Below the pieces are notes generated by a model that worked only from the letters and a program-made list of their open reading frames with translations, did not search any database and was not told the origin of the DNA. Position numbers and translations under genes: made by a program. Below, piece by piece: positions 30,604 through 33,695 of a DNA stretch of 33,695 nt. Origin of the DNA: an uncultured Fibrobacter sp. (GTDB lineage Bacteria; Fibrobacterota; Fibrobacteria; Fibrobacterales; Fibrobacteraceae). Positions within the stretch are counted from its first letter, which is position 1. Every line of letters starts with the position of its first letter. Location: NCBI GenBank assembly GCA_947165045.1, contig CAMUYW010000034.1:1-33695 (forward strand). Direction: 5' to 3'.

Positions 30604-30752
30604 GTCATCCCGGACTTGTTCCGGGATGGGAATGACATACTGCATTTCGTCATCCAGAATGAAGCGCTAGCGAAATGAAGGATCCAGTAAATTCTTGTAG
30701 TGCAAAAGCAGAAATTGACTGGATCCTTCGTCCCTTCGGGACTCAGGATGAC
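30604..30752. repeat. GTCAT-hairpin unit and a long inverted pair downstream of the protease gene
   Basis: 30604-30630 starts GTCATCCCGGAC and ends CCGGGATGGG (stem ATCCCGG-type). 30649-30687 starts GTCATCCAGAATG and ends AAGGATCCAG. 30719-30752 starts CTGGATCCTTCG and ends CAGGATGAC, the reverse of the second, with a 31-nt spacer. Partial unit GATCCCGG continues at 30764. This fills most of the 359-nt gap 30524-30882; no gene is seen there. Confidence 0.7.
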
Positions 30753-30795
30753 GGCAAAAAGGCGATCCCGGCATCCCGTCCCCGTTCCGAGCATT

Positions 30796-30830
30796 GTGGA
30801 CACATAAGCAATAAAATTGCAAGTGTCCAC
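30796..30830. other. Bracketed hairpin GTGGACAC...GTGTCCAC
   Basis: Perfect 8-bp outer arms (30796-30803, 30823-30830) enclose a second hairpin GCAAT-AAA-ATTGC. It resembles the structure at 16651-16682. A relic of a miniature transposable element or a binding site for a dimeric protein are both possible. Confidence 0.5.
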
Positions 30831-30882
30831 TAACAACTAGTGCGGGACAGGCTCAGGCCGGGAGGACAATGAAAGCAGGGTA

Positions 30883-31377
30883 TTACGACGGATTGCCCAT
30901 AATCGCATCGATGTCGGTGCGGGTCAGGCACGTTTTTTCGCTTAACCCGGCAGCAATCGCCTTGAGCGACTTTTGACAAGCCATCATAAGGTTGTAAACT
31001 TGTTCGACAACGCTCGTTTCGGCAAGTTGGTAGTAATAGCAAGCGGCCTGAAAGCTCTGGTAATCCGGATCGCTCCTGTAGAGTTCCATCGGCAATTCTT
31101 TCATGACCGTATCGAGATCGCATGAGAAATTTTTGCGCATCAAGAAATCGGACATGTGCCCCGCAATCGCAATGTGGGCAGAGCCTTCGAGCGAGCATCC
31201 CGGCATTCGCGTAACGCTTGGCTTTTCTTTGGAATTGTTGATCTTGACGTATTCAACAGGTCGCTTGAACAGCATAGCGATTAGCGCATGGCCAGCCTCG
31301 TGGCGGCACAGCCTTTCATATTCTTCTTCACCGAAAAATTCAACCAAAGATTCGCGAGTTAAAATCTGTTCTGACAT
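30883..31377 (-). CDS. Stand-alone M41-like (FtsH protease-domain-like) metalloprotease
   Basis: A 164-residue soluble protein without signal peptide. The HEAGH motif (His26, Glu27, His30) in RLCRHEAGHALIAMLF matches the zinc site of the FtsH peptidase domain, with Asp87 in NFSCDLDTV as a candidate third ligand. AHIAIAGHMSDFLM lies where FtsH has 'GGRxAE'. It has none of FtsH's AAA+ ATPase or membrane parts, so it must obtain substrates another way. Its start lies 19 nt inside the end of the upstream alpha/beta hydrolase gene, with GGTGGA 8 nt before the ATG, showing translational coupling. Whether it is an active protease or only shares the fold is not proved by sequence. Confidence 0.7.
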   Translation of the reverse strand: MSEQILTRESLVEFFGEEEYERLCRHEAGHALIAMLFKRPVEYVKINNSKEKPSVTRMPGCSLEGSAHIAIAGHMSDFLMRKNFSCDLDTVMKELPMELYRSDPDYQSFQAACYYYQLAETSVVEQVYNLMMACQKSLKAIAAGLSEKTCLTRTDIDAIMGNPS

Positions 31378-31967
31378 TGTTTAATCCACCTATCTAAAAA
31401 TTCCATCTGCTCGTCCGTATGGAACCAGTGTTCGCCACCGTCCATCACAGTGAGCGGTGCACCCATTTTCTTTGCAAATTCGCTCATCGTTTCGATGGAA
31501 GTCAGGTTGTCTTTTGAACCGTAGAGAATCTGCGTCGGGATGTTCCACTGGATCGGATTTTCCCGCACGTAGCAAAGGTATTCCCACGAAAGCGTTTCGC
31601 CAAAGTTCGTCGCGATTTCACCTTTTTTGCGGAGTTCATCTTCGGAGACATTCGCCCACATCATCATGTTGCAAATGAGCTTTTCCAAGTTCACCATCGG
31701 CGAAATGAAGAGCGCCTGCTTGATGCGTTTTTCGCCCAAAGCGTTCATCGAGAAGAACGCGCCAATGCTATTTGCGATAAGCACGACTTCGTCATAGCCC
31801 GCAGAAACGGAATCAAAGTAAGACGAGAATTCTTTTTTGGCGTCCCAAGGAGTTTCGGACTTGTAATCAAAACCGATGACATCGCAGTTCGGGAAAAGGA
31901 GCTTGTAATGATTGGCCTCGTCGGCGTTGCCGCCTTTCCCATGAATGTAAATAACGAGCTTTTTCAT
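31359..31967 (-). CDS. Small alpha/beta hydrolase
   Basis: A 202-residue cytosolic hydrolase-fold protein from the ATG at 31965-31967, which begins MKKLVIYIHGKGGNADEANH, the oxyanion-loop HGKGG. A longer frame adds eleven residues with no improvement. The catalytic triad is visible: nucleophile Ser in LIANSIGAFFS, Asp in LYGSKDNLTS, and His in GGEHWFHTDEQ. The nucleophile elbow is N-S-I-G rather than the canonical GxSxG, common in YdeN/RBBP9-like small hydrolases. It overlaps the M41-like protease gene by 19 nt, so the two are made together. Substrate unknown; the context hints at a peptide or protein modification function but does not prove it. Confidence 0.78.
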   Translation of the reverse strand: MKKLVIYIHGKGGNADEANHYKLLFPNCDVIGFDYKSETPWDAKKEFSSYFDSVSAGYDEVVLIANSIGAFFSMNALGEKRIKQALFISPMVNLEKLICNMMMWANVSEDELRKKGEIATNFGETLSWEYLCYVRENPIQWNIPTQILYGSKDNLTSIETMSEFAKKMGAPLTVMDGGEHWFHTDEQMEFLDRWIKQCQNRF

Positions 31968-32031
31968 TGTATTTTCGCTTTTTTCGCCTAGAAAATACAA
32001 AAATCTACACCAATCGGCTAGAGATTGAGAT

Positions 32032-32940
32032 TCACTTTACCAAAGCAAGCAACTGTTCCTTGGTCACAAGGTTCAGTACCGAAAACGCCGTCATTTTACA
32101 GCCTAAATCCATAATCGAGGCCCCAACATGATATACAGTTTCGTCAACAATGATAAATCTGTCGTGAACATCACGCATTGTCCGCAATACAACAGTCGGA
32201 AATTGCCGATTTATACGGTCAACTTCATCGTTCATCGCACGCGTAATTCGAGCGGAATAAATGACGGCATTGACACCAGCAACTCGTTTTGCAACAAGCG
32301 AAAGCGATGTATCATTAGCAAACGGATCTATGATTATGATTTCTTTTTTCGCGGAGCGAACTAATTGCACTGCAAATTCATAACCGCTCCAACGAGCATT
32401 AGCTGGTATAACGCCCTCGCTAGGTGGAAGATTTGCTTTGACAAAGAAGTCCACCTGCTTTTCAAGGTTAACGACACGAGAGTCTAGATTCTCAATTTTA
32501 TTTTCTTGAGAAATCAATCGTTGGTTAACACTATACCCCTTAAGCAAATGCTCTTTGAGAACTTGGTTCGCCCACCGACGGAATTCAATTCCTTTTTGAG
32601 TGTTTACACGAAATCCAACAGATATAATGAGATCTAAATTATAAAGCGCTACGGAACGTTTTACAACTCTATTACCTTCCTTTTGAACTAGTTCCAAAAT
32701 GGAACTAGTTGACATTTCATCCAATTCATGAGATTCATAGATATTTTTCACATGTTTGGTGATTGCTTGGCGATGAACATCAAACAACTCCGCCATCTGC
32801 GCTTGTGTCAACCATACAGTTTCATTTTCTACGCGAACTTCGATGTGAAATTCACCACCCTCCGGCTGATAAACAATAATTTCGTTTCTCTCTCCATTAT
32901 TGTTTTTGTTATCGATTAACGAAAAATTCTTCTTATTCAT
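32032..32940 (-). CDS. RhuM-family protein fused to a PLD-like domain
   Basis: A 302-residue protein. Residues about 20-140 match RhuM: NEIIVYQPEGGEFHIEVRVE, TVWLTQAQMAELFDVHRQAITKH (in part), VVKRSVALYNLDLIISVGFRVN, FRRWANQVLKEHL. This includes a helix-turn-helix-like segment around residues 44-66. A coiled-coil linker follows (about 140-170). The C-terminal part (about 185-302) has KEIIIIDPFAND and HDRFIIVDETVYHVGAS, an HxR....D variant of the PLD HxK....D motif (His259, Arg261, Asp266). RhuM proteins occur in pathogenicity and mobile regions; their function is unclear. This one might bind DNA and cleave or modify a nucleic acid or other phosphodiester. AAGG lies just before the ATG, and a 35-bp palindrome stands 60 nt upstream. 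Confidence 0.85.
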   Translation of the reverse strand: MNKKNFSLIDNKNNNGERNEIIVYQPEGGEFHIEVRVENETVWLTQAQMAELFDVHRQAITKHVKNIYESHELDEMSTSSILELVQKEGNRVVKRSVALYNLDLIISVGFRVNTQKGIEFRRWANQVLKEHLLKGYSVNQRLISQENKIENLDSRVVNLEKQVDFFVKANLPPSEGVIPANARWSGYEFAVQLVRSAKKEIIIIDPFANDTSLSLVAKRVAGVNAVIYSARITRAMNDEVDRINRQFPTVVLRTMRDVHDRFIIVDETVYHVGASIMDLGCKMTAFSVLNLVTKEQLLALVK

Positions 32941-33001
32941 AAAACCTTCAGCCGCCTACAAGCAAAAAAGGCGACATAAAATCATTCAAGAAATAAAATA
33001 G

Positions 33002-33036
33002 AATTTTAAAATGTCATATTATGACATTTTAAAATT
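33002..33036. promoter_or_regulatory. 35-bp interrupted palindrome upstream of the RhuM-PLD gene
   Basis: Perfect 17-bp arms flank a single central T. The left arm begins AATTTTAAAATGTCATA and the right arm is its exact reverse complement. It lies 61 nt from the RhuM-PLD start, the natural position for an operator or promoter-overlapping site. Its length and perfection are far beyond the other palindromes here. A terminator for purL lies just beyond it, so it is unlikely to be a terminator itself. Confidence 0.6.
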
Positions 33037-33043
33037 TCACAAA

Positions 33044-33082
33044 AAAAATCCGCCCCTGCGGTAAAGCAGAAAGCGGATTTTT
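33044..33082 (-). terminator. Intrinsic terminator after purL
   Basis: Ten-bp arms (33044-33053 and 33073-33082; AAATCCGC / GCGGATTT core) enclose a loop with an inner CTGC/GCAG pair. On the minus strand eight T residues follow. It lies about 70 nt beyond the purL stop and ends that transcript before the RhuM-PLD gene. Confidence 0.85.
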
Positions 33083-33096
33083 CAAGCGTATATGCC

Positions 33097-33147
33097 GACC
33101 CCGGAATAAATCCGGGGTGACTCAATGCGCGGGGCATGCTCGCCCCG
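33097..33147. repeat. Two hairpin repeat units behind purL
   Basis: 33097-33121 starts GACCCCGGA and ends TCCGGGGTGAC with a 7-bp stem and AATAAA-type loop, another member of the GTCA-hairpin group. 33130-33147 is CGGGGC-ATGCTC-GCCCCG. Confidence 0.7.
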
Positions 33148-33153
33148 ACTCCA

Positions 33154-33695
33154 TTAACCGACAAAAATTCGGCCGTTGCGGAAGAGCTGCATCCACGGGC
33201 CGTCTTCGCCCCATTCAGCCGGATGCCAAGAGTATTGGCAAGTACGGAACACGCGTTCCGGGTGCGGCATCATGACAAGTGCGCGACCGTCTTCAGAGCA
33301 GAGGCCGTTGATGCCGAACGGAGAGCCGTTCGGGTTGAGCGGGTAGCGTTCGGTGTATTCGTGCTTGCCATCGACATAGCGGAGAGCCACAAGACCCGTC
33401 TTGAGGCAGGCTTCGGCAGCTTCGCGGCTAGCGAATTCGGCACGACCTTCGCCGTGAGCTACAGCGATCGGGAGCACGGAGCCAGCCATTCCCTTGAGGA
33501 GCACAGCCGGAGTATCTTCGACCTTCAAAGAGCAGAAGCGGGCTTCGAAGCGTTCGGAGATGTTCTGCACAAAGCGCGGCCAGTGCTTGGCACCCGGAAT
33601 CAAATCCTTGAGGTTAGAAACCATCTGGCAGCCATTGCAGACGCCGAGCGTGAAGGTATCCTTGCGGTTGAAGTAAGCTTCGAATTCAGCGCGAG
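33154..33695 (-). CDS. purL: C-terminal part of phosphoribosylformylglycinamidine synthase PurL (glutamine amidotransferase domain)
   Basis: The frame runs off the right edge, so only the last 180 residues are present. PurL makes FGAM from FGAR, glutamine and ATP in purine synthesis. Visible features are [13 protein letters not shown] with the catalytic Cys of the class I amidotransferase, then [41 protein letters not shown] and the triad His/Glu of [10 protein letters not shown]. The end FRNGRIFVG matches the end of the large, single-chain PurL of E. coli type. An internal Met at the window's VSNL would give a false short start; the reading frame clearly continues upstream to the window end. 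Confidence 0.96.
   Translation of the reverse strand, partial: RAEFEAYFNRKDTFTLGVCNGCQMVSNLKDLIPGAKHWPRFVQNISERFEARFCSLKVEDTPAVLLKGMAGSVLPIAVAHGEGRAEFASREAAEACLKTGLVALRYVDGKHEYTERYPLNPNGSPFGINGLCSEDGRALVMMPHPERVFRTCQYSWHPAEWGEDGPWMQLFRNGRIFVG

Noticed and set aside
30524..30882. Insertion sequence or small gene between the DUF4419 and protease genes
   Set aside because: No open frame of useful length with a start, and no transposase. The space is accounted for by hairpin repeats.

Overview
The window looks like chromosomal DNA from a Fibrobacter species (phylum Fibrobacterota, rumen or gut cellulose degraders). The clearest marker is a lipoprotein at 8663-9409 with the Fibrobacter succinogenes major paralogous (FISUMP) domain. 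Supporting signs are a secreted GH5 cellulase, an LPS/lipid A operon (Gram-negative envelope), meso-DAP dehydrogenase, and Shine-Dalgarno sites that are strong at some genes and absent at others. No rRNA, tRNA, CRISPR array, intact insertion sequence or prophage was recognised. The species assignment is an inference.

Layout. 1-5900, all minus strand: the 5' end of an amidohydrolase-like gene, a MurC-like ligase with an unusual P-loop, rluD-like pseudouridine synthase, lspA, a squalene/phytoene synthase and a membrane protein. 6080-8599, plus strand: dnaA and, 27 nt behind it, a lipoprotein with a tyrosine-phosphatase active site. 8663-12524, minus strand: FISUMP lipoprotein, ddh, and a DUF2062-DUF1015 fusion, separated by good hairpin terminators. 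12938-14325, plus strand: a GreB-type factor and TatD. 14503-16515, minus strand: a PAS-GGDEF-EAL protein with a degenerate GGDEF motif. 16888-22452, minus strand: a tightly packed run of gamma-carbonic-anhydrase-like protein, lipid kinase, lpxD, lpxC, fabZ, nucleotidyltransferase and a TrmJ-type RNA methyltransferase. Most junctions overlap or lie within 2 nt, so this is probably one envelope operon. 22566-25252, plus strand: aldehyde dehydrogenase plus iron-type alcohol dehydrogenase, behind a striking palindrome. 25283-26716: GH5 cellulase. 26936-30523: two tandem DUF4419 lipoproteins. 30883-31967: a translationally overlapping pair, alpha/beta hydrolase and stand-alone M41-like metalloprotease. 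32032-32940: a RhuM domain fused to a PLD-like domain, with a 35-bp palindrome upstream. 33154 to the end: C-terminal part of purL.

Non-coding DNA. Intergenic regions are crowded with repeats. One group is short hairpins framed by GTCAT and GATCC whose stem sequences differ while pairing is kept (about twenty units). Another is composites of 140-220 bp built from these and other palindromic modules. A third is degenerate tracts with a period of about 7-8 nt, several of which abut start codons. These repeats, the RhuM-PLD locus, the hydrolase/protease pair and the tandem DUF4419 lipoproteins are the least explained parts of the window.
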